Assembly (NCBI RefSeq): GCF_002307475.1
Contig: NZ_NTMH01000036.1
Location: 1-64,000, forward strand
Direction: 5' to 3'
DNA length: 64,000 nucleotides
Source of the DNA: Pantoea allii
GTDB lineage: Bacteria; Pseudomonadota; Gammaproteobacteria; Enterobacterales; Enterobacteriaceae
Shown here: positions 9,854-19,718 of the stretch, piece by piece
Position numbering within the stretch: position 1 is the first letter of the stretch
Layout: every line of letters begins with the position of its first letter
Program-made: the position numbers and the translations under genes
The notes under the pieces: generated by a model
The model's input: the letters and a program-made list of their open reading frames with translations, nothing else
Database searches by the model: none
Told to the model about the DNA's origin: nothing

Positions 9854-11521
9854 ATGTGTTCTATTTTTGGTGTGCTGGATCTGAAAAGCGATCCCGTTGA
9901 GTTACGCAAAAAAGCATTGGAAAGCTCACGTTTGATGCGTCACCGTGGGCCGGACTGGTCAGGCGTTTACGCTGACGATCATGCCATTCTTGCTCATGAG
10001 CGCCTCTCAATTGTTGACGTGAACAACGGTGCACAGCCGCTGTATAACGCTGACCACACCCACGTACTGGCAGTGAATGGCGAGATCTATAACCATCAGG
10101 CTCTGCGCGCAAAATTAAGCGATCGTTATGCTTTTCAGACCGGTTCAGACTGTGAAGTGATTCTGGCGCTGTATCAGGAGAAAGGCGTCGATTTCCTTGA
10201 CGAGCTGGAAGGCATGTTTGCCTTTATCCTGTATGACAGCGTAAAACGCACCTATCTGATTGGCCGTGACCATATCGGCATCATCCCGCTTTATATGGGC
10301 AACGATGAGCACGGTAACCTGTTTGTCGCCTCTGAAATGAAAGCGCTGGTGCCGGTGTGTCGTTCAATCAAAGAATTCCCGCCAGGAAGCTACCTTTCCA
10401 GCACCGATGGTGAAATCCGTCGTTACTGGCAGCGTGACTGGATGGAATACCAGAACATTGAAAACAACGTGACTGATGCAGCCGAGCTGAAACATGCGCT
10501 GGAAGAATCCGTAAAAAGCCACCTGATGTCAGATGTGCCTTATGGTGTTCTGCTGTCAGGCGGTCTGGACTCCTCCATCATTTCAGCGGTGACCAAGCGT
10601 TTTGCCGCTAAGCGAGTGGAAGATCAGGATAAGAGCGATGCCTGGTGGCCGCAGCTGCACTCCTTTGCCGTCGGCCTGGAAGGCTCACCGGATCTGAAAG
10701 CTGCAAAGCTGGTGGCCGAGCATTTAGGTACGGTTCACCATGAAATTCATTTCACGGTGCAGGAAGGCCTTGATGCCATTCGTGACGTGATTTACCACAT
10801 CGAAACCTATGATGTGACGACGATTCGCGCCTCTACGCCGATGTACCTGATGTCGCGTAAAATCAAAGCGATGGGCATCAAAATGGTGCTGTCAGGCGAA
10901 GGTGCTGACGAAGTCTTTGGCGGTTATCTGTACTTCCATAAGGCACCGAACGCAAAAGAGTTCCACGAGGAAAACGTTCGCAAACTGCTGGCCCTGCACA
11001 TGTTTGACTGCGCACGCGCCAACAAAGCCATGTCTGCCTGGGGCGTTGAAGCCCGCGTGCCCTTCCTGGATAAGAAATTCCTTGATGTGGCTATGCGCAT
11101 CAACCCACAGGACAAGATGTGCGGCAGTAACGGTAAGATGGAAAAACACATTTTGCGTGAATGCTTCTCGTCCTACCTGCCAGAAAGTGTGGCATGGCGC
11201 CAGAAAGAGCAGTTCTCCGACGGCGTTGGCTACAGCTGGATCGACACGCTGAAAGAAGTGGCGGCGAAACAGGTCAGCGATCAGCAGTTGTCGACGGCGC
11301 ACTTCCGTTTCCCACACAACACGCCGGGCTCAAAAGAAGCCTACCTTTATCGCGAAATCTTTGAAGAACTGTTCCCGTTGCCGAGCGCGGCTGAATGCGT
11401 CCCGGGCGGCCCGTCTGTTGCCTGTTCATCGGCGAAAGCCATTGAGTGGGATGAGGCATTCAAAAACATGGATGACCCGTCAGGACGCGCCGTAGGCGTG
11501 CACCAGTCCGCTTATAAATAA
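9854..11521 (+). CDS. asnB: Asparagine synthetase B, glutamine-hydrolysing
   Basis: Makes asparagine from aspartate, glutamine and ATP. 555 residues (E. coli 554). The N-terminal glutaminase domain begins with the exposed nucleophile Cys2 (MCSIFGVLD). The C-terminal synthetase domain has the ATP PP-loop SGGLDSS at 235-241 and SGEGADEVFGGYLYF near residue 346. Monocistronic, ended by the terminator at 11541-11568. It lies between nagD and the glutamine/methionine tRNA operon, as in E. coli. Confidence 0.97.
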   Translation: MCSIFGVLDLKSDPVELRKKALESSRLMRHRGPDWSGVYADDHAILAHERLSIVDVNNGAQPLYNADHTHVLAVNGEIYNHQALRAKLSDRYAFQTGSDCEVILALYQEKGVDFLDELEGMFAFILYDSVKRTYLIGRDHIGIIPLYMGNDEHGNLFVASEMKALVPVCRSIKEFPPGSYLSSTDGEIRRYWQRDWMEYQNIENNVTDAAELKHALEESVKSHLMSDVPYGVLLSGGLDSSIISAVTKRFAAKRVEDQDKSDAWWPQLHSFAVGLEGSPDLKAAKLVAEHLGTVHHEIHFTVQEGLDAIRDVIYHIETYDVTTIRASTPMYLMSRKIKAMGIKMVLSGEGADEVFGGYLYFHKAPNAKEFHEENVRKLLALHMFDCARANKAMSAWGVEARVPFLDKKFLDVAMRINPQDKMCGSNGKMEKHILRECFSSYLPESVAWRQKEQFSDGVGYSWIDTLKEVAAKQVSDQQLSTAHFRFPHNTPGSKEAYLYREIFEELFPLPSAAECVPGGPSVACSSAKAIEWDEAFKNMDDPSGRAVGVHQSAYK

Positions 11522-11540
11522 GTGCTATACTGAGTGCGTA

Positions 11541-11568
11541 ATGGGCCGAATACGGCCCATTTTTTTTG
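11541..11568 (+). terminator. Rho-independent terminator of asnB
   Basis: The stem ATGGGCCG / CGGCCCAT with a short AATA-type loop is followed by eight T residues, 20 bp after the asnB stop. Confidence 0.92.
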
Positions 11569-11669
11569 TTATTGGCGTTGTATTCACTGAAAAATTGCCG
11601 AATAAAGCATCAGCCTGGTTATAAGCCAGACAAACAGGCGTTTGAAGGCAAAAAACGGCAAAAAACTTG

Positions 11670-11698
11670 TTGACGCTGTGTAGTCAACTCCGCATAAT
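11670..11698 (+). promoter_or_regulatory. Promoter of the seven-tRNA operon
   Basis: -35 TTGACG (11670-11675) and -10 CATAAT (11693-11698) are separated by 17 bp. A GC-rich discriminator GCGCCCCGC follows, the pattern of stringently controlled stable-RNA promoters. It lies 41 bp before the first tRNA. Confidence 0.85.
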
Positions 11699-11738
11699 GC
11701 GCCCCGCAACGCCGATGAAGGTTGCGCGAAAAAAAGAT

Positions 11739-11815
11739 GGCTACGTAGCTCAGCTGGTTAGAGCACAGCACTCATAATGCTGGGGTCACAGGTTCGATTC
11801 CCGTCGTAGCCACCA
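11739..11815 (+). tRNA. metT: tRNA-Met (CAU), elongator
   Basis: 77 nt with encoded CCA, anticodon CAT in CTCATAA, 7-bp acceptor stem GGCTACG/CGTAGCC and T-loop GGTTCGATTCC. It matches the E. coli metT elongator form, not initiator tRNA. It is identical in sequence to the copy at 12140-12216. Confidence 0.96.
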
Positions 11816-11825
11816 TCTTTTTTCT

Positions 11826-11910
11826 GCGGGAGTGGCGAAATTGGTAGACGCACCAGATTTAGGTTCTGGCGCCGCAAGGTGTGCGAGTTCAAGTCTCGCC
11901 TCCCGCACCA
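11826..11910 (+). tRNA. leuW: tRNA-Leu (UAG)
   Basis: 85 nt class II tRNA with a long variable arm, anticodon TAG in TTTAGGT, acceptor stem GCGGGAG/CTCCCGC and encoded CCA. Second gene of the operon, as leuW in E. coli. Confidence 0.96.
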
Positions 11911-11932
11911 TTTCATGATTCGGCAGCATGGA

Positions 11933-12007
11933 TGGGGTATCGCCAAGCGGTAAGGCACCGGTTTTTGATACCGGCATTCCCTGGTTCGAATCCAGGTACC
12001 CCAGCCA
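11933..12007 (+). tRNA. glnU: tRNA-Gln (UUG), first copy
   Basis: 75 nt with encoded CCA, anticodon TTG in TTTTGAT, acceptor stem TGGGGTA/TACCCCA. It differs from the next copy by a compensated pair in the acceptor stem (G-C here, A-T there). Confidence 0.96.
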
Positions 12008-12042
12008 ATTTCGATGAATCTCGTGGCTGCGAGTGGGACGAA

Positions 12043-12117
12043 TGGGATATCGCCAAGCGGTAAGGCACCGGTTTTTGATACCGGCATTCCCTGGTTCGAA
12101 TCCAGGTATCCCAGCCA
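12043..12117 (+). tRNA. glnW: tRNA-Gln (UUG), second copy
   Basis: 75 nt with encoded CCA, anticodon TTG, acceptor stem TGGGATA/TATCCCA. Apart from one covarying acceptor-stem pair it repeats the tRNA at 11933-12007. Confidence 0.96.
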
Positions 12118-12139
12118 TCATCGAAAGGCAGTACAATTT

Positions 12140-12216
12140 GGCTACGTAGCTCAGCTGGTTAGAGCACAGCACTCATAATGCTGGGGTCACAGGTTCGATT
12201 CCCGTCGTAGCCACCA
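12140..12216 (+). tRNA. metU: tRNA-Met (CAU), elongator, second copy
   Basis: 77 nt, base-for-base the same as the tRNA at 11739-11815, anticodon CAT, CCA encoded. Confidence 0.96.
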
Positions 12217-12222
12217 TTTTTT

Positions 12223-12297
12223 TGGGGTGTCGCCAAGCGGTAAGGCACTGGTTTCTGATACCAGCATTCCGGGGTTCGAATCCCTGCACCCCAGCCA
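12223..12297 (+). tRNA. glnV: tRNA-Gln (CUG), first copy
   Basis: 75 nt with encoded CCA, anticodon CTG in TTTCTGAT, acceptor stem TGGGGTG/CACCCCA. Same sequence as the tRNA at 12325-12399. Confidence 0.96.
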
Positions 12298-12324
12298 TTT
12301 TAAGACAATTTGATTTGACACCAT

Positions 12325-12399
12325 TGGGGTGTCGCCAAGCGGTAAGGCACTGGTTTCTGATACCAGCATTCCGGGGTTCGAATCCCTGCACCCCAGCCA
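12325..12399 (+). tRNA. glnX: tRNA-Gln (CUG), second copy
   Basis: 75 nt with encoded CCA, anticodon CTG, last of the seven tRNAs. The operon order Met-Leu-Gln-Gln-Met-Gln-Gln equals metT-leuW-glnU-glnW-metU-glnV-glnX of E. coli. Confidence 0.96.
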
Positions 12400-12406
12400 A
12401 ATTAAG

Positions 12407-12441
12407 CAACAAAGCCCGCTTTTGCGGGCTTTGTTGTTTTT
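12407..12441 (+). terminator. Rho-independent terminator of the tRNA operon
   Basis: The stem AACAAAGCCCGC / GCGGGCTTTGTT with a four-base loop is followed by GTTTTT. It is 8 bp after the last tRNA. Confidence 0.92.
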
Positions 12442-12507
12442 GGCATCTGGCATCTGGCATTTGCTGATACAGCCACGCATCACGTCAGTGCAACGCGTGG
12501 CGAGCGC

Positions 12508-13680
12508 TTACAATCCTAACGCGTATCGTAATACCTGGCGCTTCAGCACGCCCGAATGTTCAGCGGCAATCAATCCCAGATTACGTACCAGCTTTAACGG
12601 CCCAATGCGGTTACTGAAGGTAAAATAGAACAGGTCCATCCCGCTCTGCATCAGCAGGTTATCGTTGCGACGCTGGCGCTGATAACGCAGCAGCACCCGT
12701 TCCGATGACCAGGCTTCTGCTTTACCACGCGCGTCAATCAGCACATCCATCAGTGCGTCGATATCCCGATAACCCAGGTTCACGCCCTGCCCTGCTAACG
12801 GATTAATGGTGTGCGCGGCATCGCCCACTAAAGCCAGCCCTGGCAAGACATAGCGTAAGGCGTGACGACGGACCAGTGGAAAGCCGCCTGCTGCGTGTGC
12901 CTGAAAACGCCCCAGCCGTGCCGGGAAGTGGCTGGCGATCTCTTTTTCTAACTGCGGCATCGGCATGGCCTGCAACTGACGAATGCGTGCAGCAGAGTCA
13001 TACCACACCAGAGAAGCATGATGACCAAACAGCGGCAGAAAAGCGCGAGGGCCCTGAGGGGTAAAGTGCTGCCAGGTGGCGTCACCCGCAGGATGTTCAC
13101 AGGTCACACTGATCAGTAAACAGGACTGCGCATAGCGCCAGCCATGAATACCGATGCCGGCCATCTGTCGCACCTGCGAGTTAGCGCCGTCTGCGCCCAC
13201 CACCAACGCGGCCGTCACCGCGTTCCCATCGCTTAAAGACAACGTCCAGCCGCCATTGCAGGGCTGGAGATCGTCCATGGTCGCCGGACAGAGTAACGTA
13301 ATCCCGCGCTGCTCCATTTCTTCCCACAGGGCGCGTTGCAACACGTTATTTTCAACCATATAGCCGAGTTCAGGCAGCCCCAGCGACTCGGCGTCAAAGT
13401 TCACCTGCGCCGTTTGCCACTCCCAGGTTTCAAGTTTGCGATAAGGCGCACAGCGCATCGCTTCAACACGTTGCCAGACATTCAGTTGCTTCAGGAGTGC
13501 CACAGAAGAGGAACCGACAGCGGAGATACGCACATCGGGCAGGCTGTGTGGATCAAAAGGCGGCGGCGTTGCCCGCTCCACGACCGCCACACGGAACTTG
13601 TGCTGCATCAGCCCACATGCCAGCGCGGCACCGACCATGCCACCGCCCACAATCACCACATCAAACTGGTTATCCTGCAT
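12508..13680 (-). CDS. ubiF: Ubiquinone biosynthesis hydroxylase (3-demethoxyubiquinol hydroxylase)
   Basis: FAD monooxygenase that adds the last ring hydroxyl in ubiquinone synthesis. 390 residues from the ATG at 13680, which has GAGGG nine bases upstream; an in-frame ATG at 13698 would add six residues and has no comparable SD. Motifs are the dinucleotide-binding [12 protein letters not shown] near residue 7, a DG motif ([12 protein letters not shown]) near residue 170 and the FAD-binding [18 protein letters not shown] near residue 285. Divergent from miaB, as in E. coli. Confidence 0.95.
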   Translation of the reverse strand: MQDNQFDVVIVGGGMVGAALACGLMQHKFRVAVVERATPPPFDPHSLPDVRISAVGSSSVALLKQLNVWQRVEAMRCAPYRKLETWEWQTAQVNFDAESLGLPELGYMVENNVLQRALWEEMEQRGITLLCPATMDDLQPCNGGWTLSLSDGNAVTAALVVGADGANSQVRQMAGIGIHGWRYAQSCLLISVTCEHPAGDATWQHFTPQGPRAFLPLFGHHASLVWYDSAARIRQLQAMPMPQLEKEIASHFPARLGRFQAHAAGGFPLVRRHALRYVLPGLALVGDAAHTINPLAGQGVNLGYRDIDALMDVLIDARGKAEAWSSERVLLRYQRQRRNDNLLMQSGMDLFYFTFSNRIGPLKLVRNLGLIAAEHSGVLKRQVLRYALGL

Positions 13681-13777
13681 AACTTGTATCCCTCTCATAT
13701 GCCGTCACTTTTCAGCGCGGTTGTCTTACTGCAAAGTGTACCGGAAAAATCAGGCACGATCAGAAAAGCCCTCAGGC

Positions 13778-13806
13778 TGGTCACATCCGCAGCAAAGCAT
13801 TACAAT
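13778..13806 (+). promoter_or_regulatory. Candidate miaB promoter
   Basis: -35 TGGTCA (13778-13783) and -10 TACAAT (13801-13806) with 17-bp spacing lie 43 bp before the miaB ATG. Confidence 0.5.
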
Positions 13807-13848
13807 ACGCCCCCAGCACTTCACTGCACTGATTTAATGGCTAGCTCG

Positions 13849-15273
13849 ATGACAAAAAAACTGCATATCAAAACCTGGGGATGTCAGATGAATGAGTACG
13901 ATTCATCTAAGATGTCTGACCTGCTGAACAGCACGCACGGCTACACCCTGACAGAGGAAGCTGAAGAGGCGGATATTCTGCTGCTCAACACCTGCTCTAT
14001 CCGCGAGAAAGCGCAGGAGAAGGTTTTCCACCAGTTGGGGCGCTGGAAAAAACTGAAAGAGCGCAACCCGGATTTGATCATCGGTGTTGGCGGCTGCGTC
14101 GCGTCGCAGGAAGGGGATCATATTCGCCAGCGTGCGCCTTGCGTGGACATTGTCTTTGGTCCACAAACCCTGCACCGTCTGCCCGAAATGATCAACACCG
14201 TGCGCGGCAGCAAAAGTCCGGTTGTCGATATCAGCTTCCCGGAAATCGAAAAATTTGACCGTTTGCCTGAACCGCGCGCCGATGGGCCTACCGCGTTTGT
14301 CTCCATCATGGAAGGCTGCAACAAATACTGTACTTTCTGCGTGGTGCCTTACACCCGCGGTGAAGAAGTCAGCCGTCCCTCCGACGATATTCTGCTGGAG
14401 ATCGCGCAGCTTGCCGCGCAAGGCGTACGCGAAGTCAATCTGTTAGGTCAGAACGTTAATGCCTATCGTGGCGCAACCTTTGATGGCGACGTATGCACCT
14501 TTGCTGAACTGTTGCGCCTGGTCGCGGCCATTGATGGCATTGACCGTATTCGCTTCACCACCAGCCATCCGATTGAATTCACTGACGACATCATTGAAGT
14601 TTATCGCGATACGCCAGAGTTGGTGAGCTTCCTTCATCTGCCCGTGCAGAGCGGCGCTGACCGTATTCTGACGCTGATGAAGCGCGCCCATACCGCGCTG
14701 GAATACAAAGCCATCATTCGTAAACTGCGTGCGGCGCGTCCTGATATTGAAATCAGCTCTGACTTTATCATTGGCTTCCCGGGTGAAACCCAGCAGGACT
14801 TTGAGCAAACCATGAAGCTAATTGGCGATATCAACTTTGATATGAGCTACAGCTTTATCTACTCAGCACGCCCTGGTACGCCAGCGGCGGACTTGCCTGA
14901 CGACGTCAGCGAAGAAGAGAAGAAGCAGCGTCTCTATATTCTGCAGGAACGCATTAACCAGCAGGCGATGGCGATCAGCCGCCGCATGATGGGCAGCGTG
15001 CAGCGGATTCTGGTGGAAGGCATCTCACGTAAAAACGTGATGGAGCTGACAGGCCGGACCGAAAACAACCGCGTGGTGAACTTTGAAGGGTCGGTAGAGA
15101 TGATTGGCAAATTTGCCGACGTCGAAATCGTGGACGTGTATACCAACTCCTTACGTGGGAAGCTGATTCGCACGGAAGATGAACTCGGTTTACGCGTTGC
15201 GGAAAGCCCTGCGTCTGTTATTGCCCGTACCCGTAAAGAAAATGACATCGGCGTCGGGGTCTTCCAGCCCTGA
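13849..15273 (+). CDS. miaB: tRNA-2-methylthio-N6-isopentenyladenosine methylthiotransferase
   Basis: Radical-SAM enzyme that adds the 2-methylthio group to i6A37 of tRNAs. From the ATG at 13849 it has 474 residues, the same as E. coli; the frame is open far upstream but that part is antisense to ubiF. The radical-SAM cluster is C157-x3-C161-x2-C164 in GCNKYCTFC. The N-terminal cluster cysteines are C12 (GCQMN), C49 (NTCSI) and C83 (GGCVA). A C-terminal TRAM domain starts near residue 378. The neighbouring tRNA operon does not consist of its substrates. Confidence 0.97.
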   Translation: MTKKLHIKTWGCQMNEYDSSKMSDLLNSTHGYTLTEEAEEADILLLNTCSIREKAQEKVFHQLGRWKKLKERNPDLIIGVGGCVASQEGDHIRQRAPCVDIVFGPQTLHRLPEMINTVRGSKSPVVDISFPEIEKFDRLPEPRADGPTAFVSIMEGCNKYCTFCVVPYTRGEEVSRPSDDILLEIAQLAAQGVREVNLLGQNVNAYRGATFDGDVCTFAELLRLVAAIDGIDRIRFTTSHPIEFTDDIIEVYRDTPELVSFLHLPVQSGADRILTLMKRAHTALEYKAIIRKLRAARPDIEISSDFIIGFPGETQQDFEQTMKLIGDINFDMSYSFIYSARPGTPAADLPDDVSEEEKKQRLYILQERINQQAMAISRRMMGSVQRILVEGISRKNVMELTGRTENNRVVNFEGSVEMIGKFADVEIVDVYTNSLRGKLIRTEDELGLRVAESPASVIARTRKENDIGVGVFQP

Positions 15274-15282
15274 TCCCTCGTT

Positions 15283-15315
15283 ATGTGCGGCGGCGCAGCA
15301 CTGGCTGCCGCACAT
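15283..15315 (+). terminator. Hairpin after miaB, possible terminator
   Basis: ATGTGCGGC (15283-15291) pairs with GCCGCACAT (15307-15315) around a 15-base loop, followed by a moderately U-rich TCTGCTGTTTT. It lies 10 bp after the miaB stop. Confidence 0.5.
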
Positions 15316-15329
15316 TCTGCTGTTTTGCA

Positions 15330-15358
15330 CTTGGTTTCTGCCTGTGCCGCCCAAATAT
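15330..15358 (+). promoter_or_regulatory. Candidate sigma-32 (heat-shock) promoter of ybeZYX-lnt
   Basis: CTTGGTTT at 15330 and CCCAAATAT at 15350-15358 with a spacer of about 13 bp resemble the heat-shock pattern CTTGAA-N13-CCCCATNT. E. coli ybeZYX is a known heat-shock operon. Both boxes deviate from consensus, so this is tentative. Confidence 0.35.
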
Positions 15359-15480
15359 CACTTCATACGCTTGCGCCCCGGCGCTACCGCATAAATAATT
15401 TCGTTACGATGCATCCGCTTAAGGCGTTTGATGCAGCAGCAAACCCTCTCAACTGGCCCTGAGTGACCCAAAGGATTCGT

Positions 15481-16542
15481 TTGAATATTGAAACCCGTGA
15501 AATCGCCCTTGAACCGGCTGATAACCGCCGTCTGATGAGCCTGTGTGGTCCGTTTGATGACAATGTAAAACAGCTGGAACGTCGTCTTGGCATTGAGATT
15601 AATCGCCGCGATAACCAGTTCAAACTGGTTGGTCGGGTGCTGTGTGTGAATGCCGCCGTTGATATCCTGAAAACGCTCTATGTCGATACCGCGCCCGTGC
15701 GCGGCGCGATCCCGGATATCGAACCTGAACAGATTCATCTGGCCATCAAAGAGAGCCGGGTGCTGGAACAAACAGCGGAAAGCGTGCCGGACTACGGCAA
15801 AGCGGTCAACATTAAGACCAAACGTGGCGTGATTAAGCCGCGCACGCCGAACCAGGCACAGTACATCGCGAATATCCTCGACCATGACATTACCTTTGGT
15901 GTCGGTCCTGCGGGTACCGGTAAAACCTATCTGGCCGTGGCAGCCGCGGTCGATGCGCTGGAACGGCAGGAGATTCGCCGCATCCTTCTGACGCGCCCTG
16001 CCGTAGAGGCGGGTGAGAAACTCGGCTTTCTGCCGGGCGACCTGAGCCAGAAAGTGGACCCGTACTTGCGCCCCCTTTACGACGCCCTGTTTGAGATGCT
16101 GGGATTCGAAAAGGTTGAGAAACTGATGGAGCGCAACGTGATTGAAGTGGCTCCGCTGGCTTACATGCGTGGTCGTACGCTGAATGACGCGTTTATTATT
16201 CTGGATGAAAGCCAGAACACCACCATCGAACAGATGAAGATGTTTCTGACGCGTATTGGCTTCAACTCTAAAGCGGTCATTACCGGTGACGTGACGCAGA
16301 TCGACCTGCCGCGCCATACCAAGTCCGGTTTACGCCATGCAATAGAGGTGCTGTCCGAGGTTGAAGAGATCAGCTTCAACTTCTTCCACAGCGAAGACGT
16401 CGTGCGTCACCCGGTTGTGGCACGTATTGTTACCGCCTATGAAGCCTGGGAAGAAGCCGATCAAAAACGTCGTGACCAGCAAGCTGAAGAGCGTAAACGC
16501 GACGCCCTTGCGGCCCAACACAGCGCCCAGGAGAATTCATGA
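15481..16542 (+). CDS. ybeZ: PhoH-like P-loop ATPase YbeZ
   Basis: PhoH-family nucleotide-binding protein that partners the endoribonuclease YbeY in ribosome and rRNA quality control. The TTG at 15481 with AAGGA five bases upstream gives 353 residues and the E. coli-like start M-N-I-x-T-R-E-I. An in-frame GTG at 15463 lacks an SD. Walker A is GPAGTGKT at 142-149 and Walker B is AFIILDES near 236-243. Its ATGA overlap with ybeY (16539-16542) implies translational coupling. The charged C-terminal tail is typical of the family. Confidence 0.94.
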   Translation: MNIETREIALEPADNRRLMSLCGPFDDNVKQLERRLGIEINRRDNQFKLVGRVLCVNAAVDILKTLYVDTAPVRGAIPDIEPEQIHLAIKESRVLEQTAESVPDYGKAVNIKTKRGVIKPRTPNQAQYIANILDHDITFGVGPAGTGKTYLAVAAAVDALERQEIRRILLTRPAVEAGEKLGFLPGDLSQKVDPYLRPLYDALFEMLGFEKVEKLMERNVIEVAPLAYMRGRTLNDAFIILDESQNTTIEQMKMFLTRIGFNSKAVITGDVTQIDLPRHTKSGLRHAIEVLSEVEEISFNFFHSEDVVRHPVVARIVTAYEAWEEADQKRRDQQAEERKRDALAAQHSAQENS

Positions 16543-17012
16543 GCGACGTGATCCTCGATCTGCAACTGGCCTGCGAGCAGACCGATAATTTACCGACGGA
16601 AAGTCAGTTTCAACACTGGCTGGAAGCGGCAGTCATGCCCTTTCAGCCGGAAAGTGAAGTGACTATTCGTGTGGTGGATGAATCCGAAAGTCATGAGCTT
16701 AATTTGACCTACCGTGGCAAAGACAAGCCGACCAACGTGCTGTCATTTCCCTTCGAAGCCCCGCCCGGCATCGAATTACCGCTGCTAGGCGACCTGATCA
16801 TTTGTCGTCAGGTGGTTGAGCAGGAAGCGCAGGAACAGGGAAAAACCACAGAAGCCCACTGGGCGCACATGGTGATCCATGGCACGCTGCATCTGTTGGG
16901 TTATGATCACATTGAAGACGGCGAAGCCGAAGAGATGGAAGGTATTGAGACAGAGATAATGCTTGCTCTTGGTTATCCTGATCCGTACATTTCGGAGAAA
17001 GAAAACACCTGA
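16539..17012 (+). CDS. ybeY: Endoribonuclease YbeY, rRNA maturation factor
   Basis: Zinc-dependent single-strand RNase needed for 16S rRNA 3'-end processing and ribosome quality control. 157 residues. The UPF0054 metal motif is intact as H114-x3-H118-x5-H124 in [12 protein letters not shown] conserved TNVLSFPFE segment precedes it. It overlaps ybeZ by 4 bp. Confidence 0.96.
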   Translation: MSDVILDLQLACEQTDNLPTESQFQHWLEAAVMPFQPESEVTIRVVDESESHELNLTYRGKDKPTNVLSFPFEAPPGIELPLLGDLIICRQVVEQEAQEQGKTTEAHWAHMVIHGTLHLLGYDHIEDGEAEEMEGIETEIMLALGYPDPYISEKENT

Positions 17013-17093
17013 AGCTGTGATTCAGGCCATCCTGCTGCTGGCGAACAGGCCGGCAGCGTAATTTCCTTACCAGAGAGATCTTTAAAAACCGCC

Positions 17094-17975
17094 ATGAGCG
17101 ACGACCATTCTCAAAACAGCGATGCACCCAGTAGTAAAAAGGGATTTTTTTCCCTACTAATCAACCAACTGTTCCACGGTGAACCTAAAAACCGTGATGA
17201 GCTACTGGGTCTTATCCGCGACTCCAATCAAAAAGACCTGATTGATCAGGATACCCGGGACATGCTCGAGGGCGTGCTGGATATTGCAGAACAGCGCGTG
17301 CGGGACATCATGATCCCACGCTCCCAGATGATTACGTTAAAACGAAATCAGAACCTGGAAGAGTGCCTGAGTGTAATTATCGATTCAGCACACTCTCGCT
17401 TTCCGGTGATCAGCGAAGACAAAGACCATGTTGAAGGCATCCTGATGGCGAAAGATCTGCTGCCGTTTATGAGCAGTGAATCTGAAGCTTTCAGCGTGGA
17501 AAAAGTCCTGCGACCGGCGGTGGTTGTCCCTGAGAGCAAGCGTGTTGATCGCATGCTGAAAGAGTTTCGCTCGCAGCGCTATCATATGGCGATTGTGATT
17601 GATGAGTTTGGTGGTGTGTCCGGGCTGGTCACGATTGAAGATATTCTGGAGCTGATCGTTGGCGAAATCGAAGACGAATATGATGATGAAGAAGATCGTG
17701 ATATCCGTCAGCTTAACCGTCAGACCTATACCGTTCGTGCACTCACGCCGATTGAAGATTTCAACGAGGTGTTTGGCACCCAGTTCAGCGATGATGAAGT
17801 GGACACCATTGGCGGGCTGGTTATGCAGGGCTTTGGTCATCTACCGGCGCGTGGCGAAAGCATCGACATCGATGGTTACCAGTTCAAAGTTGCCATGGCT
17901 GACAGCCGTCGTATCATCCAGGTTCATGTAAAAATTCCGGAAAATTCGGCGCTACCTCAACTGGATGACGAATAA
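17094..17975 (+). CDS. ybeX: CorC/YbeX, CBS-pair protein
   Basis: 293 residues. An N-terminal segment with the [12 protein letters not shown] motif is followed by two CBS domains (about 65-195, including [24 protein letters not shown], split here by residue) and a CorC_HlyC/TerC-associated domain near the C-terminus ([12 protein letters not shown]). Named CorC for magnesium/cobalt efflux and also linked to ribosome function. No membrane segment is seen. It follows ybeY after 81 bp; lnt begins 4 bp past its stop. Confidence 0.95.
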   Translation: MSDDHSQNSDAPSSKKGFFSLLINQLFHGEPKNRDELLGLIRDSNQKDLIDQDTRDMLEGVLDIAEQRVRDIMIPRSQMITLKRNQNLEECLSVIIDSAHSRFPVISEDKDHVEGILMAKDLLPFMSSESEAFSVEKVLRPAVVVPESKRVDRMLKEFRSQRYHMAIVIDEFGGVSGLVTIEDILELIVGEIEDEYDDEEDRDIRQLNRQTYTVRALTPIEDFNEVFGTQFSDDEVDTIGGLVMQGFGHLPARGESIDIDGYQFKVAMADSRRIIQVHVKIPENSALPQLDDE

Positions 17976-17979
17976 TTTT

Positions 17980-19503
17980 ATGGCATTAGCCTCACTTTAC
18001 CAGCGGCAGCGGGTACGTCTGCTGCTGGCTTTACTCAGCGGCGCCTGTGGCACGCTTGCCTTTTCCCCTTATGATTTCTGGCCTGCCGCTCTGCTCTCGC
18101 TCTGCGGGTTGCAAATCCTGACCTTAAACCGTACCAGCCCACAAGCCAGCGCCATCGGTTTCAGTTGGGGATTTGGCCTTTTTGGCAGCGGTATCAACTG
18201 GGTTTATGTCAGTATTGCCACCTTCGGCGGAATGCCGGGGCCGGTTAACGTATTCCTGGTCGTGCTGCTGGCGGCGTATCTGGCGATTTATCCGGCCCTG
18301 TTTGCCGGGGTGCTTAACCGCATTTGGCCACGAACCACCTTGTGGCGGCTGGCACTGGCGGCCCCCGCATTATGGCAGGTCACGGAGTTTTTACGCGGCT
18401 GGATATTGACCGGATTTCCGTGGTTACAGTTTGGCTATAGCCAGATCAACGGCCCGTTGAAAGGTATTGCGCCTCTGGCGGGTGTGGAAAGCATCACCTT
18501 CCTGATGATGATCGTTGCCGGGTTACTGGTGTACGCCCTGCAGCAGCGCAATATTAAAAGCCTGGTGGGTGCGCTGGCATTACTGGCCCTGTGCTGGCCA
18601 TTACGCTATCTGCAGTGGTATCAACCGCTGCCAGCGCGGGCAGTCAATGTGGCGCTGGTGCAGGGCGACATTCCCCAGTCAATGAAGTGGGACCCGCAAC
18701 AGCTGCTGAATACCCTGCGTATTTACAGCGATCTGAGCCAGCCACTAATGGGCAAAGCCCCCATTATTATCTGGCCGGAGTCGGCCATTACCGACCTGGA
18801 AAGTAACCAGCAACCTTTCCTGCGTTCACTGGATAATGAATTACGCGCGCGCGGCAGCTCGCTGGTCACCGGTATCGTGGATTCGCGTCTGGAGCAGAAT
18901 CGCTACCATGACTACAACACGGTAATCGTTCTGGGCGGACCGAAGCCTTATAACTACTTCAGCACCAACCGCTATCAGAAACACCACCTGGTGCCCTTTG
19001 GTGAATTCGTTCCCATGGCTGACCTGCTGCGACCGCTGGCCCCTTTCTTTGATTTGCCGATGTCCGCCTTTAGTCGCGGCGCTTATCTGCAGCCTCAGCT
19101 CAACGTGGCAAATTATCATCTGACGACGGCCATTTGCTATGAGATCGTTTTAGGGGAGCAGGTGCGCGCCAACTTCCGTCCGGATACCAACTTTCTGTTA
19201 ACCGTCTCGAATGATGCCTGGTTTGGTCACTCGATCGGCCCCTGGCAGCATTTCCAGATGGCGCGCATGCGCGCACTCGAACTGGGCAGGCCACTGCTGC
19301 GCGGCACGAATAACGGTGTGACTGCCGTGGTGAATGCCGATGGCGATGTGGAGAAAGTTCTGCCGCAGTTCACCCGGGATGTTTTAGTGGACAAGGTAAC
19401 GCCCACGCGGGGTGAAACCCCCTATTCCAGAGCCGGTCTCTGGCCGGTATGGTTAGCCACCCTGTTGGCCGGGCTGATCGCCTTTATCAGGCGTCACCGC
19501 TAA
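17980..19503 (+). CDS. lnt: Apolipoprotein N-acyltransferase
   Basis: Inner-membrane enzyme that N-acylates the lipidated cysteine of lipoproteins, the last step in their maturation. The ATG at 17980 gives 507 residues and the family start [18 protein letters not shown]; an in-frame start at 17965 inside ybeX would add five residues. Several N-terminal membrane segments are followed by a periplasmic nitrilase domain with the catalytic triad E267 (WPESA), K334 (before HHLVPFGEF) and C386 (AICYEI), then a last membrane helix. Its likely substrates made here include LptE and RlpA. Confidence 0.97.
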   Translation: MALASLYQRQRVRLLLALLSGACGTLAFSPYDFWPAALLSLCGLQILTLNRTSPQASAIGFSWGFGLFGSGINWVYVSIATFGGMPGPVNVFLVVLLAAYLAIYPALFAGVLNRIWPRTTLWRLALAAPALWQVTEFLRGWILTGFPWLQFGYSQINGPLKGIAPLAGVESITFLMMIVAGLLVYALQQRNIKSLVGALALLALCWPLRYLQWYQPLPARAVNVALVQGDIPQSMKWDPQQLLNTLRIYSDLSQPLMGKAPIIIWPESAITDLESNQQPFLRSLDNELRARGSSLVTGIVDSRLEQNRYHDYNTVIVLGGPKPYNYFSTNRYQKHHLVPFGEFVPMADLLRPLAPFFDLPMSAFSRGAYLQPQLNVANYHLTTAICYEIVLGEQVRANFRPDTNFLLTVSNDAWFGHSIGPWQHFQMARMRALELGRPLLRGTNNGVTAVVNADGDVEKVLPQFTRDVLVDKVTPTRGETPYSRAGLWPVWLATLLAGLIAFIRRHR

Positions 19504-19510
19504 TTCCCTG

Positions 19511-19531
19511 TGGCGAAGCGCGGCTTCGCCA
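19511..19531 (+). terminator. Hairpin after lnt, possible terminator
   Basis: TGGCGAAGC / GCTTCGCCA, a 9-bp perfect stem with a 3-base loop, lies 7 bp after the lnt stop. The following sequence is pyrimidine-rich but lacks a T run. Confidence 0.55.
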
Positions 19532-19537
19532 CATCTT

Positions 19538-19618
19538 CTCTCCCTGCTCTCCCTGCTCTCCCTGCTTCTGCTTCTGCTTCTGCTTCTGCTTCTGCTTCTG
19601 CTTCTGCTTCTGCTTCTG
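19538..19618 (+). repeat. Tandem repeats: three CTCTCCCTG units then nine CTTCTG units
   Basis: Three copies of the 9-mer CTCTCCCTG (19538-19564) run straight into nine perfect copies of the hexamer CTTCTG (19565-19618). The run is intergenic, between lnt and the gltI promoter. One strand is all pyrimidine plus G. A reading frame through it would encode alternating Ser-Ala or Cys-Phe, but nothing supports translation. Confidence 0.97.
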
Positions 19619-19656
19619 CAATAAAACTAACGTTTCACCGGATTGTCATTTTATTT

Positions 19657-19672
19657 TGGCACGATGATTGCA
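19657..19672 (+). promoter_or_regulatory. Sigma-54 promoter upstream of gltI
   Basis: TGGCAC-N5-TTGCA (19657-19662, 19668-19672) fits the -24/-12 consensus, with GG and GC ten bases apart. E. coli gltI (ybeJ)-gltJKL has been grouped with nitrogen-regulated genes, so RpoN/NtrC control is plausible. The gltI ATG is about 290 bp downstream. Confidence 0.8.
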
Positions 19673-19718
19673 AAATGTTTCTGTATTCACCGGCATTCAG
19701 GCCTGTTAGCGGACGCGG

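Noticed and set aside
11758-12483. Several frames of about 60-130 codons across the tRNA cluster
   Set aside because: They are translations of tRNA genes; the repeated GFEPRNAGI-type peptides come from tRNA sequence.
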